From assembly GCA_029260295.1 (NCBI GenBank), contig JAJDDN010000003.1, positions 205,263 to 269,262 of the forward strand: 64,000 bases of DNA, read 5' to 3'. A model generated the notes under the pieces. The model ran no database searches. It saw nothing but the letters and a program-made list of their open reading frames with translations, and was not told the DNA's origin. This document shows positions 10,559 to 19,048 of the stretch, piece by piece; within the stretch, counting starts at the first letter, position 1; every line of letters begins with the position of its first letter. The translations under genes and the position numbers were made by a program. The stretch comes from Phycisphaerales bacterium (GTDB taxonomy: Bacteria > Planctomycetota > Phycisphaerae > Phycisphaerales > UBA1924).

Positions 10559-10984
10559 ATGTCAGACGGAATTCCAACAGAATCGAGAGTACTGAAATAT
10601 CCAGAAGAGTTATTTGAACCTGAGCCTTGGCTGAACTTTGTACAAGGTCGGCCATTCGAGCGGGCGTGGAAAAAACTTGAACTATCTGACGATGACCTTC
10701 GGCATATTGAAATCGTTATTATGGCCGATCCAGAACGCCCACCTGTTATTTCAGGCACAGGCGGGATTAGAAAACTAAGGGTCGCAAAGCCAGGAACAAA
10801 TGAGGGCAGTAGTGGCGGTCTCAGGATTCTATATTCACATTATTCGGAGTTTAGCCTGATCTACCTCTATACAGCGTATGCAAAAAATAATATGGACAAC
10901 ATTTCGGCTCGAGTAAAGCAAGAACTTTATAAACTGAATGAAGAAATCAAAAACTATCTGCAATGTAGGCAATTGAAAAATTGA
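10559..10984 (+). CDS. HigB/RelE-family toxin
   Basis: The 141-aa product resembles HigB-2-type RelE-superfamily mRNA interferases: an IEIVIMADPERPPVISGTGGIRKLRVAKPG region, then a basic strand GGLRILYSHYS and a hydrophobic LIYLYTAYAKNNMDNIS strand. These toxins cleave mRNA on the ribosome. It is longer at the N-terminus than typical members (about 110 aa), so translation may begin further in. It is followed 33 bases later by an XRE-type regulator, the toxin-first order of higBA loci. The pair is AT-richer than its neighbours and does not follow the local strand skew, suggesting recent acquisition. Confidence 0.8.
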   Translation: MSDGIPTESRVLKYPEELFEPEPWLNFVQGRPFERAWKKLELSDDDLRHIEIVIMADPERPPVISGTGGIRKLRVAKPGTNEGSSGGLRILYSHYSEFSLIYLYTAYAKNNMDNISARVKQELYKLNEEIKNYLQCRQLKN

Positions 10985-11017
10985 TCACAGACTTACAAGA
11001 TTCAAGGAGTACAAATA

Positions 11018-11407
11018 ATGAATAGTGATCAGCCAAATCCAAGCGATAACTATGTGAACACAGAGTTGGAGAACGACCTGCTTGAAGCGGCCACAGATCT
11101 ACGAGATGCGCTTCGTGACAAGGCCAAGTTAAATACCGTCTTCACAATGCGTCGTGTCGAACTACAACTTAAACCACAGCAAATGGTTGCGGAAGATGTC
11201 AAGGAACTGCGTAAACATTTCCAGGCCAGCCAAGCTGTTTTTTCAATGCTTATTGGTATCAGTCCTTCAACTTTACAATCTTGGGAACAAGGCATCCAAG
11301 ACCCGCCTGCTTGGGCTAACAGACTCTTTGATGTCATGGGCTCAAACCCAGACCCATGGTTTGAGCTCTTGGAAAAAGCCACCAGCCGCTCTGAAGAACT
11401 CTGCTAA
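11018..11407 (+). CDS. HigA-like antitoxin, XRE-family helix-turn-helix protein
   Basis: The 129-aa product carries an XRE-like helix-turn-helix at about residues 60-95 (DVKELRKHFQASQAVFSMLIGISPSTLQSWEQG, quoted in parts: helix DVKELRKHF, turn and recognition helix ISPSTLQSWEQG). The N-terminal half, rich in charged residues, probably contacts the toxin. A clear ribosome-binding site (CAAGGAG) precedes the ATG. Position right after the RelE-type toxin gene supports an antitoxin and autorepressor role. The two tandem direct repeats upstream of the toxin are the likely binding sites. Confidence 0.8.
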   Translation: MNSDQPNPSDNYVNTELENDLLEAATDLRDALRDKAKLNTVFTMRRVELQLKPQQMVAEDVKELRKHFQASQAVFSMLIGISPSTLQSWEQGIQDPPAWANRLFDVMGSNPDPWFELLEKATSRSEELC

Positions 11408-11475
11408 TCCAGATCCGTTTACCTTTAGACCTGTTTCTCATCTCAAAACACACCTAATTCAAAATATCAAAAAAA

Positions 11476-11499
11476 GCGGCCGGGATTACTCTCGGCCGC
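11476..11499. terminator. Bidirectional rho-independent terminator
   Basis: A 7-bp GC stem (GCGGCCG / CGGCCGC) with a 10-base loop is flanked by A5 on the left and TTCATTTTT on the right. It can end both the toxin-antitoxin operon (plus) and the PEP-CTERM gene that stops at 11530 (minus). Confidence 0.8.
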
Positions 11500-11529
11500 C
11501 TTCATTTTTGATCTCAATCAAGGTCGATA

Positions 11530-12102
11530 TCAGCGACGACGACGGCCAGCAGCGATGCCGCCAAGGCCGAGCAGGGCTAGCCCGCTCGGTGCCGGAATAA
11601 CCCGGTATGTCCCGAGGATTTCGGCCCCTGGGATCTGGCTGTCATCTTCAGCGGGGAAGTAGATGTTGCCGCTGGTATTGCCCGCGACAAGATTGTTGTA
11701 AAAAGTGGCGTTGAGACGCATGCGAATTTCTCCGGTAAACGCCCGGCTGCCCGCCGTGAAATCAAGGTTGGCGTCTGTGGACATCGCGAAAATGTTGAGC
11801 CCGGTATCGGTGCCGTTACCGCCCTGCCAGAGCCCGGGGAAGCCGCTTGTTGGATTCTGAGCGGATGAAAAATCCGAGAAGTCCATGAAGTTAAAGTTCA
11901 CGCCGCCCGATCCACCGAGTATCCCATCTAAGAGGATGCCGCTGAAATCAGAACCCGTTGCCGTAATCGCCGAGTTGCCGTTTGTCGAGGTGAGAACCAT
12001 TTCATTGACGACCGAGAGGTCGATCTGAATAAGCTCATCTGCCGAAACGGCCACCGCTGTAACGCCCATTGAAAGCCCGACCACTGCTAAAATAGTATTC
12101 AT
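11530..12102 (-). CDS. Secreted PEP-CTERM-like protein (paralogue 1)
   Basis: The 190-aa product has an N-terminal signal peptide (MNTILAVVGLSMGVTAVAVSA) and ends with the sorting-type tail IPAPSGLALLGLGGIAAGRRRR, quoted in parts: PAPSG motif, hydrophobic helix, four Arg. Such tails direct exosortase-dependent surface processing in planctomycetes and proteobacteria. The body is about 45-50% similar by eye to the next gene, sharing GNSAITATGSDF, SSAQNP and GNIYFPA.DD. The ATG at 12102 fits the signal peptide and has an AGAGAGA ribosome-binding site; the longer frame to 12168 runs through the neighbour's terminator. Function of the body is unknown. Confidence 0.8.
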   Translation of the reverse strand: MNTILAVVGLSMGVTAVAVSADELIQIDLSVVNEMVLTSTNGNSAITATGSDFSGILLDGILGGSGGVNFNFMDFSDFSSAQNPTSGFPGLWQGGNGTDTGLNIFAMSTDANLDFTAGSRAFTGEIRMRLNATFYNNLVAGNTSGNIYFPAEDDSQIPGAEILGTYRVIPAPSGLALLGLGGIAAGRRRR

Positions 12103-12139
12103 TTGCAATCTCTCTCTCGAATTTGTTAAACTAAAAACA

Positions 12140-12159
12140 TCGCGATTTTCAAATCGCGA
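12140..12159 (-). terminator. Rho-independent terminator after PEP-CTERM paralogue 2
   Basis: TCGCGATTT pairs with AAATCGCGA; on the minus strand it is followed by TGTTTTTAG. It lies 10 bases after the stop of the gene at 12169 and separates it from paralogue 1. Confidence 0.65.
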
Positions 12160-12168
12160 CAAGTTCAC

Positions 12169-12744
12169 TCAGCGACGGCGACGACCAGCAACAACTCCGC
12201 CAAGGCCGAGCAGTGCAAAGCCGCTTGGTGCAGGAACAACAGTGTAAGTCCCGAGCACTTCTGCCCCGGGAATATCGCCGTCATCATCAGCAGGGAAGTA
12301 AATGTTGCCGCTGTCGGTTCCCGCCAACATGTTCTGGTAAAAGTTTGAGTTCAGAGTCCAGACCGCTGATCCAATAAATGCGGTCCTTCCCTCTGAGAAT
12401 GTGAGATTGGTGTCAGTAGACATATCCCAGATATTGAGCCCGAAGTCAGAACCACCACCCCCTACCGAAAACGATGGGGTCCCATCGGCTGGGTTTTGTG
12501 CCGATGAAAAATCAGAGGAAACCAAGAAGTTAAAGCCGGTGCCCCCGCCCAACCCACCGAGAAAGCCATCAAAGAGGATGCCGGTGAAATCACTTCCTGT
12601 CGCCGTGATCGCTGAGTTGCCCCCCGTCGCGGTCATGGTCAGCTGATTCTCGACCGACAAATCTAAGTTGACGAGCACATCAGCCGAAGCGGTCATTGCC
12701 GTAGCAATCATTGATATTCCTACCATTGCTTGAATCGTGTTCAT
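12169..12744 (-). CDS. Secreted PEP-CTERM-like protein (paralogue 2)
   Basis: The 191-aa product starts with signal peptide MNTIQAMVGISMIATAMTASA and ends with a VPAPSGFALLGLGG core followed by GRRRR. It shares long blocks with paralogue 1 (GNSAITATGSDF.GIL, SSAQNP.DG, GLNIWDMSTDTNLTF, GNIYFPADDDGDIPGAEVLGTY in pieces), so the two arose by tandem duplication. An AGAGAGA ribosome-binding site precedes the ATG. Likely exported and surface-anchored or released; no enzymatic motif is seen. No exosortase gene occurs in this window. Confidence 0.8.
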   Translation of the reverse strand: MNTIQAMVGISMIATAMTASADVLVNLDLSVENQLTMTATGGNSAITATGSDFTGILFDGFLGGLGGGTGFNFLVSSDFSSAQNPADGTPSFSVGGGGSDFGLNIWDMSTDTNLTFSEGRTAFIGSAVWTLNSNFYQNMLAGTDSGNIYFPADDDGDIPGAEVLGTYTVVPAPSGFALLGLGGVVAGRRRR

Positions 12745-13109
12745 TGATCATCTCTCTCTTCATATTTGCTCCGCCCAAAAGCGTCGCGATCCTTAAGCAA
12801 GGCAAGGTCAACACAACCAGTCAATGCTTAATACGAACGGCCATCCACTCACGCCCTCCCAGGCATTCACACACCAACACATCGCCGGCATACTCACTAA
12901 ACAAGATGGCCTAACTCTAACAACAATACCACACTGTGAATATTCCGTGATGTTTCAGAGAAACTATTTTAAATGCTCTCAATATCCCATAATCAGCCTC
13001 TCAGGCATGAAAAGGCGGGTTTGAACGAGTATTCGACCTCTGCAACTTAAAAAAACGGCCGAAATTTCTTCCGGCCGCTTTCATATCTTCATATCAATCA
13101 AAGCGTCAA
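12745..13109. other. Gene-free stretch with one terminator
   Basis: 365 bases between two PEP-CTERM genes. The right part holds the terminator at 13056-13077; the left part must carry the promoter of paralogue 2. No convincing reading frame or known RNA is seen. Confidence 0.5.
13056..13077 (-). terminator. Rho-independent terminator after PEP-CTERM paralogue 3
   Basis: CGGCCG (13056-13061) pairs with CGGCCG (13072-13077); read on the minus strand the stem is followed by a run of seven T. It lies about 30 bases downstream of the gene ending at 13110. Confidence 0.8.
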
Positions 13110-13676
13110 TTAGCGACGACGGCGACCAGCGGCAATGCCGCCCAGGCCGAGAAGGGCCATTGAACCTGGGGCAGGAACAACATTCCATGTACCGAGGAAT
13201 GTGGCATTAGGGATGTCAGTATCATCATCGGCTTCGTAGTACATGTCGCCGTTGGTGTTGCCAAGCAACATCGCAGCGTACTGGTCAGAGTTCACTGTCC
13301 ATGTACCAGACCCCGAAAAAGCTGTTGAACCCGCAGTGAATACGGATGTCAAATCGTTGGTCCATGACCAGATATTCAATCCAAAGCTCGAGGTGCTGCT
13401 GAACAGGTTTGGGGTCCCGTCAGTGACATTCGCTGCGCTCGTCAGATCACCACTGACAAGTACATCAAAGACCGGGAACGATGCATCATTAAAGAAGCCA
13501 GCCAGGAGCACACCGATGCCGTCGCCACCAGAAACGGAGGCGGCCGAGTTACCCGAGGTCGCGGTGATGGTGATGGTATCGACAACTGAAAGGTCCACAT
13601 TCAGGAGGACATCCGCCGAAGCGGTCATTGCGGTTGCGGCTGCTGCGAGCCCTGCGATTGTTGCAATCTTGTTCAT
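13110..13676 (-). CDS. Secreted PEP-CTERM-like protein (paralogue 3)
   Basis: The 188-aa product begins MNKIATIAGLAAAATAMTASA, a clear signal peptide, and ends with VPAPGSMALLGLGG plus GRRRR. The body follows the same plan as paralogues 1 and 2 (LSVVDTITITATSGNSAA, SAANVTDGTPN, FGLNIWSWTNDLT, GNTNGDMYYEADDDTDIPNA) but is more diverged. The ATG at 13676 has an AGAGAGA-type leader like its neighbours; the frame extending to 13763 has no signal peptide at its start. Three tandem copies suggest a family of related surface proteins. Confidence 0.8.
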   Translation of the reverse strand: MNKIATIAGLAAAATAMTASADVLLNVDLSVVDTITITATSGNSAASVSGGDGIGVLLAGFFNDASFPVFDVLVSGDLTSAANVTDGTPNLFSSTSSFGLNIWSWTNDLTSVFTAGSTAFSGSGTWTVNSDQYAAMLLGNTNGDMYYEADDDTDIPNATFLGTWNVVPAPGSMALLGLGGIAAGRRRR

Positions 13677-13923
13677 TGTAATTTCTCTCTTTCTATATCT
13701 CAAACTCTGAGAAAGCCTCCGGATCTTCACGAACTCAAGCCGAAACAATCGACCATCGCTCATATAAAAATCATATTTGAAGATCCACTCCCTCTATAAA
13801 ACCGACTCACTGCCGGCCATTCTCTTCTTACCATTTCTTCAACATGATCCACAAAGCCCTATACCAGGCAAAGCAAACCAAAGAACAGCCGAGATCAAAC
13901 CCGACTGCTTTCTGATAGATCAT

Positions 13924-14514
13924 TCAACGACGACGACGACCAGCGACGATGCCGCCAAGACCGAGGAGGGCCATTGAACCCGGAGCAGGCACAAGGTTGT
14001 AATCGATCGAGATCGAACCCACAGCACCGTCATCACCACTAAAGCGATCACGAAGGAACAGGTTCCAGCTACCGGCACCAAAAGGACCCACGCCCCAACT
14101 GATGGCGTCAAACTCGCCACCAGCAATCGGTGGTCCATTTACAAAGTCATCAAAGCCGCCGTTACCAGCCGCAGCTACAAAGGTGTAGGTCGACATGCCA
14201 ACAAGGTCAGAGCCGCCGTCGCCAAGGTCGCTGCTGCCACCCTCGCCACCAAGGAACTCAAAGAAAGTCCCGTCAGATGCCGTCATCGAGAACCGAATGT
14301 CATCGGCAAACGAGTGGCTGAGCTGGATGCTCACCGAGTTGATCGAACCGATCTGACCGCCGGCAAGGGCTTCGAAGTCAAAGTCTGTGTTGATCACATC
14401 CACCGGAGAAGCTCCCCAGTTCTCGATGTTAAAATCAAAGGTCGCCACATCAGCGCTTGCACCAAATGCAAACCCTGCAACCGCGACCAACGCGAGTGTC
14501 TTCATTGCTTTCAT
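13924..14514 (-). CDS. Secreted PEP-CTERM-like protein with P-domain-like body
   Basis: The 196-aa product has signal peptide MKAMKTLALVAVAGFAFGASA and the same C-terminal tail (VPAPGSMALLGLGG, GRRRR). Its body differs from the three neighbours: IGSINSVSIQLSHSFADDIRF and GSWNLFLRDRFSGDDGAVGSISIDY resemble the beta-sandwich of proprotein-convertase P domains, which often accompany secreted planctomycete proteins. A start at 14532 (MKERTI) is also possible. The AGAGAGA leader is conserved. Probably an exported, sorted surface protein; the P-domain reading is tentative. Confidence 0.75.
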   Translation of the reverse strand: MKAMKTLALVAVAGFAFGASADVATFDFNIENWGASPVDVINTDFDFEALAGGQIGSINSVSIQLSHSFADDIRFSMTASDGTFFEFLGGEGGSSDLGDGGSDLVGMSTYTFVAAAGNGGFDDFVNGPPIAGGEFDAISWGVGPFGAGSWNLFLRDRFSGDDGAVGSISIDYNLVPAPGSMALLGLGGIVAGRRRR

Positions 14515-15158
14515 TATCGTTCTCTCTTTCATATCTAAACCCGGATGTCCCTTGCCCTCGATCAACTGAACACCAGCGATCCGTACAAACAACACGATTG
14601 GGCACGCCTCTCAAATGCGATAAATGCGGCTCTCACCACAGTTTGAGCATATCAAAAGCAAAGAACACTTCAAGCTAAATCCGGATAACCAAGGCTAAAT
14701 AATAGGGTATTTTACCAGTGGCAATATTCCCACCCTCGTATTTGGTCTAATTCAATGCCCTTAACCCCAAACCCCCTAAATTAACACTCAAAAAAAACAC
14801 AGGCCCCACCGTCGCGGGGCCTGCGTTTTTGCTTTTTAAGGCAAGAGAGAGAGAAAGAGAGAGAAAATCAACTTACAGGCCTTTGAGCCCATCTCGTCGC
14901 TCGGCATTTAACCGCTTCAGTAAGGTTTGCTGTCCCTTGCACACACAAAGTACATCAGGACCGAGAAGATGCCAGCCCATTGCCCACAATTTTTTATCGA
15001 ACGATCAAAATGCCACCTCACATCCCAATAACCCCCTTCCAACCGCCAAATCCTACAAACAAAATTATCGGCAAAACCAAAACATCCGGCATAAACTTCC
15101 CGAGCAAGCCACAACACCACTCCAACAACCGGTCAAAACGACCACCGGAGACCACCAA
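14515..15158. other. Long intergenic stretch between divergent genes
   Basis: About 640 bases with no convincing gene. It contains a strong orphan hairpin with T-runs (14800-14823), a GA-rich tract (about 14844-14866) and AT-rich sequence at 14690-14790. Promoters for both flanking genes must lie here. A small RNA ending at the hairpin is possible. Confidence 0.5.
14800..14823. terminator. Orphan bidirectional terminator-like hairpin
   Basis: CAGGCCCC (14800-14807) and GGGGCCTG (14816-14823) form a perfect 8-bp stem with an 8-base loop. A run of A precedes it (14789-14797) and GCGTTTTTGCTTTTT follows. No protein-coding gene ends at it on either strand, so it may terminate an unannotated small RNA. 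Confidence 0.7.
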
Positions 15159-16334
15159 ATGACCACCGCAACCCCCCAAGCATCCGACCTCGCCATCAAC
15201 GGCGGCACCCCAACCTTCGAATCAAATGTCCCCTTCATGGCCGTAGGACTCACCAAAAATGACATCGCCGCAGCAACTGAAGTCCTCGAATCAGGAATGC
15301 TCCGAGCCGCCTCCAAGTGTGCCGCACTTGAAGAAGAGTTCGCAAAACAATCAGACGCCAACTTCGGCCTCACCTGCGCCAACGGCACCTGCGCCCTCCA
15401 ACTCGCCTACGGCTCGCTCCTCGAACCAGGCGACGAAGTCATCACCCCCGCATGGACCTTCATCGCCACCGTCTCCATGCTCGTCGCGGCACAAGCCAAG
15501 GTCGTCTTCTGTGATGTCCTCGAAGACTCCTACCAAGCCGACCCCGCCGACATCGAGCGGCTCATCACCCCAAACACCAAAGCCATCGCCATCACCCACC
15601 TCTACGGCATCCCCGTAGACATCGACGCGATCCAAAAGCTAGCCGATAAGCACAACCTCAAGGTCATCTACGACTCAGCCCAAGCACACCTCGCCGAATA
15701 CAACGGCAAGGGCATCGGCGCCTACGGCGACGCCTGCACCTACTCCTTCTACGCCACCAAAAACCTCGGCACCGGCGAAGGCGGCATGGTCACCGTCAAC
15801 GACGAAAAACTCGCCACCGACATGGGCTTCCTCCGCTCCCACGGCGAAACCGGCAAATACCTCCACGAATCCATCGGCTTCAACTACCGCATGAACGACA
15901 TCACCGGAGCCATCGGCCTGTCCAAACTCGAAACCCTCGGCGCCGACACCGACCGCCGCCGTGCAGTCGCCAACATCTACGCCAGCCGCATCGACAACAT
16001 CCAAGGCGTCCTCCGCCCGATCCCAACGGCAAACTCAAATCCCGCCTGGCACCTCTACACCTGCCGCGTCGATCTAGACGCCTTGACATGCACCCGCGAC
16101 GAGTTCTGTGCAGCCCTCAACAAAGAAGGCGTCCCAACCGCCGTCCACTATCCAAAGCCTTTGACCGAACAACCCGTGTTCGCCGACATCGCCAAGAACA
16201 GCGATACTCCCAAGGTCGCCGAGAAACTCGCGACTTGCGTCTTCTGCATCCCCATCCACCAGAACCTAACAGACGACCAAGCCAACGGCATCTGCGACGC
16301 CCTAGCGAAAGTCGCCAACGCCTTCGCGAATTAA
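15159..16334 (+). CDS. DegT/DnrJ/EryC1/StrS-family PLP aminotransferase
   Basis: The 391-aa product is a fold-type I PLP enzyme of the sugar aminotransferase family. Visible features: AINGGTP near the N-terminus, the NGTCALQLA cofactor-binding segment, DSAQAH with D172, and the PLP lysine K201 in YATKNLGTGEGG. These enzymes transaminate keto-sugar nucleotides for cell-surface glycans. It stands alone rather than in a sugar cluster, so the substrate cannot be inferred. The ATG at 15159 gives the normal family N-terminus; the frame is open 330 bases further upstream through low-complexity, GA-rich sequence that is not coding. Confidence 0.92.
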   Translation: MTTATPQASDLAINGGTPTFESNVPFMAVGLTKNDIAAATEVLESGMLRAASKCAALEEEFAKQSDANFGLTCANGTCALQLAYGSLLEPGDEVITPAWTFIATVSMLVAAQAKVVFCDVLEDSYQADPADIERLITPNTKAIAITHLYGIPVDIDAIQKLADKHNLKVIYDSAQAHLAEYNGKGIGAYGDACTYSFYATKNLGTGEGGMVTVNDEKLATDMGFLRSHGETGKYLHESIGFNYRMNDITGAIGLSKLETLGADTDRRRAVANIYASRIDNIQGVLRPIPTANSNPAWHLYTCRVDLDALTCTRDEFCAALNKEGVPTAVHYPKPLTEQPVFADIAKNSDTPKVAEKLATCVFCIPIHQNLTDDQANGICDALAKVANAFAN

Positions 16335-16397
16335 TCGAGTTCGTTCACATCTTTGTATTCAACGAGCCGCGACCGTAAGGAAGCGGTCTTTCTTTCT

Positions 16398-16487
16398 GGG
16401 TGCCATGGAGGTGTCGTCTTCGACTCCTCCACGATCTTCTCTTATCTGGGTGCCATGGTTTGACCGTCTTCGGCAAACCATGTCTTC
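16398..16487 (+). repeat. Two TCTT-loop hairpin elements in tandem
   Basis: Copies at 16398-16434 and 16448-16487, both starting GGGTGCC. The first folds TGGAGG.GTCG-TCTT-CGAC.CCTCCA; the second folds CATGGTTTG.CCG-TCTT-CGG.CAAACCATG and ends GTCTTC. Same head, loop and tail, different stems. They fill the gap between the convergent DegT and 16511 genes. Confidence 0.85.
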
Positions 16488-16510
16488 AACATCGAACACA
16501 ACATATCCGG

Positions 16511-17059
16511 TTATAACTCAGGAAGACCAAGTGGTTCAAAAACCATATCCGCATGCACACTGTCTACTTCTATCAACTGCATTTCAGCGTAAATCGTTCG
16601 TGATTGATTGATGACTCTTTCATCTGTGTGTGCAGAGAACTTTCTACGCCAACGAGCATGCTCTGCATCAAAATACTCTCTCAAAGTTTTCGAAGCACTC
16701 ATCGGCATTTCAAATAATCTCCAAAATAAATATGAAAGAACATTCGAAAATCTTTCACGGTAAATGACTTTCATCAATCGGTCTAAATCATCTTTGCAAA
16801 CCGGATCCCACCCGCGATAGCAGTTCTCATCATTCAAACACACGATCAAATGCTCATTAAGCTGCTCTGGAGAATGCTGAACATTCGAGTAGATTTGAAC
16901 CGCATCAAGCAACATAGAATCAAGATCGCCAATGGTCTTGCAAGAAACGAAATCTGTGTACTGAACTGCAACACCAACAAAGGCCCGAAGCCCTCCAATA
17001 TAGTCCTGAAGAAATTGACGATCAAACTCTGGATCTGGATGAATAGCTTTCTTTGACAT
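16511..17059 (-). CDS. Hypothetical protein
   Basis: The 182-aa product is not recognised. It is soluble, charged and predicted mostly helical, with no signal peptide and no clear motif. The ATG at 17059 shares one base with the stop of the upstream ManA-like gene (TGATG), so it is translationally coupled to it. A longer frame to 17113 would overlap manA more and begins with a low-complexity Cys/Gly run. Its base composition is closer to even and more AT-rich than its neighbours, suggesting it is a later addition to the operon. Confidence 0.55.
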   Translation of the reverse strand: MSKKAIHPDPEFDRQFLQDYIGGLRAFVGVAVQYTDFVSCKTIGDLDSMLLDAVQIYSNVQHSPEQLNEHLIVCLNDENCYRGWDPVCKDDLDRLMKVIYRERFSNVLSYLFWRLFEMPMSASKTLREYFDAEHARWRRKFSAHTDERVINQSRTIYAEMQLIEVDSVHADMVFEPLGLPEL

Positions 17060-18135
17060 CACACAACCCCCGCCACCACCGCAACAGTCCCAGGCCCCGC
17101 CCGCAAAACACAATCCCCCGCAATCCCCGCAGAAATAAGCACACTCTGCCCCGCCTCCAGCATCACCTCATCAAACCCCCCGCTCTTGCTCGCCACCGAA
17201 GCCCCCATCGTCACAGGCACCATCAAAACCACAGGCCCCGATGAATCCCCTTCAACAATCGCTACCTCGCTACAACTCGCACTAATCACATCCATCGTAT
17301 AAAAATCCGTCCCCGAAACCCGGGTCCGAACCGACCCCATCTTCGGCGGCCCCCCCATCCCCATCTTCGCACTACTAATAGACAAATCCGCCATCACCCC
17401 ATCCGACGCATCCTCAAACAAAGCACACTCAACTGCCTGCGCAATATGCAGCTCCCGCCCCTCCCGTCCATACTCACTCGCCCAGTCATACACCCGGTAA
17501 GTCGTATCGCTCGGCGTCTGCACCTCCGCAACAAGCACCCCCGCCCCAAGCGCATGCACCGTCCCCGACACTAAGGTATGACACTCCCCAACAACCGCAG
17601 GCATGCTCTTCATCACCTCAGGCACCGTCCCGTTCTCAATCGCCGCCTGCAGATCCGCCCAAGTCACCCCATCCTTCATCCCCTTATAAATAACCGAGCC
17701 GGGCTCGGCCTCAAGCACATACCAACTTTCCGTCTTCAAGTGCGCCTCAGCATGAGCAGCCGCGTATTCAACAGACGGATGCACCTGCACACTCAAATGC
17801 TCACGGGCATCCAGATATTTAACGAGCAACGGGAACCCACCCTCATCGCTCAGCGCCACACCCCCCATCATCCCATCACCCCAAGCACTGATCGCATCCC
17901 GCACCGTCTTCCCCTTCATCGAACCATTGGCAATAACACTAATCGCCGCCTCACCCCCGCCACCGCTCGCGCTCGTCGATGACAGATCCGCAAGTTCCCA
18001 AGACTCCCCAACCATCGCCCCCTCGCCAAGCACCTTTCCAAACCCAGCAAGCCGCCGCCCGCCCCACACCTTTTCTTTGAGGATTGGTTCAAGCACGAGC
18101 GGATACATCGATGATTCATTGGTGGTTTCATTCAT
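17059..18135 (-). CDS. manA: Mannose-6-phosphate isomerase, class I
   Basis: The 358-aa product is a cupin-type phosphomannose isomerase interconverting mannose-6-P and fructose-6-P. It starts with the family opening YPLVLEPILKEKVWGGRRL, followed by zinc-ligand segments LSVQVHPSVEYA (Gln/His) and KTESWYVLEAEPGS (Glu), and SGTVHALGAGVLVAEVQ (His). Length matches the shorter bacterial form. The ATG at 18135 is preferred, because the longer frame to 18186 begins inside the terminator of fabZ. A start at 18108 (MYPLV) is also possible. It supplies mannose precursors for glycans. Confidence 0.85.
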   Translation of the reverse strand: MNETTNESSMYPLVLEPILKEKVWGGRRLAGFGKVLGEGAMVGESWELADLSSTSASGGGGEAAISVIANGSMKGKTVRDAISAWGDGMMGGVALSDEGGFPLLVKYLDAREHLSVQVHPSVEYAAAHAEAHLKTESWYVLEAEPGSVIYKGMKDGVTWADLQAAIENGTVPEVMKSMPAVVGECHTLVSGTVHALGAGVLVAEVQTPSDTTYRVYDWASEYGREGRELHIAQAVECALFEDASDGVMADLSISSAKMGMGGPPKMGSVRTRVSGTDFYTMDVISASCSEVAIVEGDSSGPVVLMVPVTMGASVASKSGGFDEVMLEAGQSVLISAGIAGDCVLRAGPGTVAVVAGVV

Positions 18136-18156
18136 GGTGTGTTCTATGCAAAAAAA

Positions 18157-18181
18157 CCCGGAGATACCAAGCATCTCCGGG
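18157..18181 (-). terminator. Rho-independent terminator after fabZ
   Basis: CCCGGAGAT (18157-18165) pairs with ATCTCCGGG (18173-18181), and the minus-strand transcript continues into six T. It lies 28 bases after the fabZ-like stop. Confidence 0.85.
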
Positions 18182-18208
18182 TCCAAAGTTGTTCAATCGA
18201 TCGCTCTT

Positions 18209-18730
18209 CTACGAATCCGAAATACGCATCCCGGTAATCGTGGCCTCAAAGCAAATCTGCCCATCAACCACGCCCTCGATCTGCGTCACAAACCGCCGAG
18301 GCGTCACCTTGACGCCCTTGCACATCACCAGCATCTCCTGACCAACGGTCAGCGAACGACGGAACACCGCGTTCTCGATCCGAAGGAACGCCGCGAGATG
18401 CAACTCGCCGTAATGGCTGTTATACAAATAGCACGCCAGCTGTGCCCCGGCCTCAACCATCAGCACACCCGGATACATCGGCTTGCTGGGAAAGTGACCC
18501 CGGACCCAGAACTCATCGCCCCGGACAGTCAGTGAACCAACCCCAGAGTTAAAGTCCTCGCTCGCCCAGACAATCCGATCCAGCAACGCCATCTCATGAC
18601 GATGATGGATCATCTCGAACATCTCTTCGCGCGTCGCAAGCGTCGCGCTCAGATCGATCGCGCTCAGATCAACGAGTGTAGATACACCCTCATCCAGCTT
18701 GTCTTCCCGTTGCGTGGTACTCAACTGCAC
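18209..18730 (-). CDS. fabZ: 3-hydroxyacyl-ACP dehydratase, FabZ/FabA family
   Basis: The 173-aa product is a single hot-dog domain. The catalytic region RGHFPSKPMYPGVLMVEAG carries H79 and E93, the His/Glu pair of FabZ. It dehydrates 3-hydroxyacyl-ACP in fatty-acid elongation. The N-terminus is about 30 residues longer than in E. coli FabZ, so an internal start is possible. A terminator follows its stop, so it is transcriptionally separate from manA. A specialised dehydratase paralogue cannot be excluded. Confidence 0.85.
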   Translation of the reverse strand: MQLSTTQREDKLDEGVSTLVDLSAIDLSATLATREEMFEMIHHRHEMALLDRIVWASEDFNSGVGSLTVRGDEFWVRGHFPSKPMYPGVLMVEAGAQLACYLYNSHYGELHLAAFLRIENAVFRRSLTVGQEMLVMCKGVKVTPRRFVTQIEGVVDGQICFEATITGMRISDS

Positions 18731-18790
18731 ATTCCTTCACCCGCCGGCCCGCAAGCCAACAGGATTTCAAACCGAATCATCATCCAGACA

Positions 18791-18961
18791 TCAGTCTTCG
18801 CGTGATCCGAGCATTTCCTTACGGATATCCTGCGCAACATTCTTCACATCCTGCATCACCTTGCGGACACGAGTACCAGCAGCCTTATTCCCGCCCTTGG
18901 CCTTGTTGTAGTCCTCACGGCAGTCCTGAAGCAGTTGTTCCATCTTCTCAAGCAGATCCAT
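18791..18961 (-). CDS. Histone H1/Hc1-like DNA-binding protein
   Basis: The 56-aa product is basic and helical. Its middle, KGGNKAAGTRVRKVMQDVKN, matches the GNKAA.R.RK signature of Hc1-like bacterial histones of Chlamydiae and Bacteroidetes. These proteins bind DNA and help compact the nucleoid. The ATG at 18961 is preceded by GGAAAGAGGT, a good ribosome-binding site, and gives the usual short N-terminus; the longer frame to 19009 lacks support. It lacks the long Lys/Ala-rich tail of chlamydial Hc1. Confidence 0.8.
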   Translation of the reverse strand: MDLLEKMEQLLQDCREDYNKAKGGNKAAGTRVRKVMQDVKNVAQDIRKEMLGSRED

Positions 18962-19048
18962 TTCAAACCTCTTTCCGATCAACACCGCATCCGCGGCAAA
19001 GACATTCAATCATCTCAAACTGCGATCCATCACAGCCACGCCCCCATC

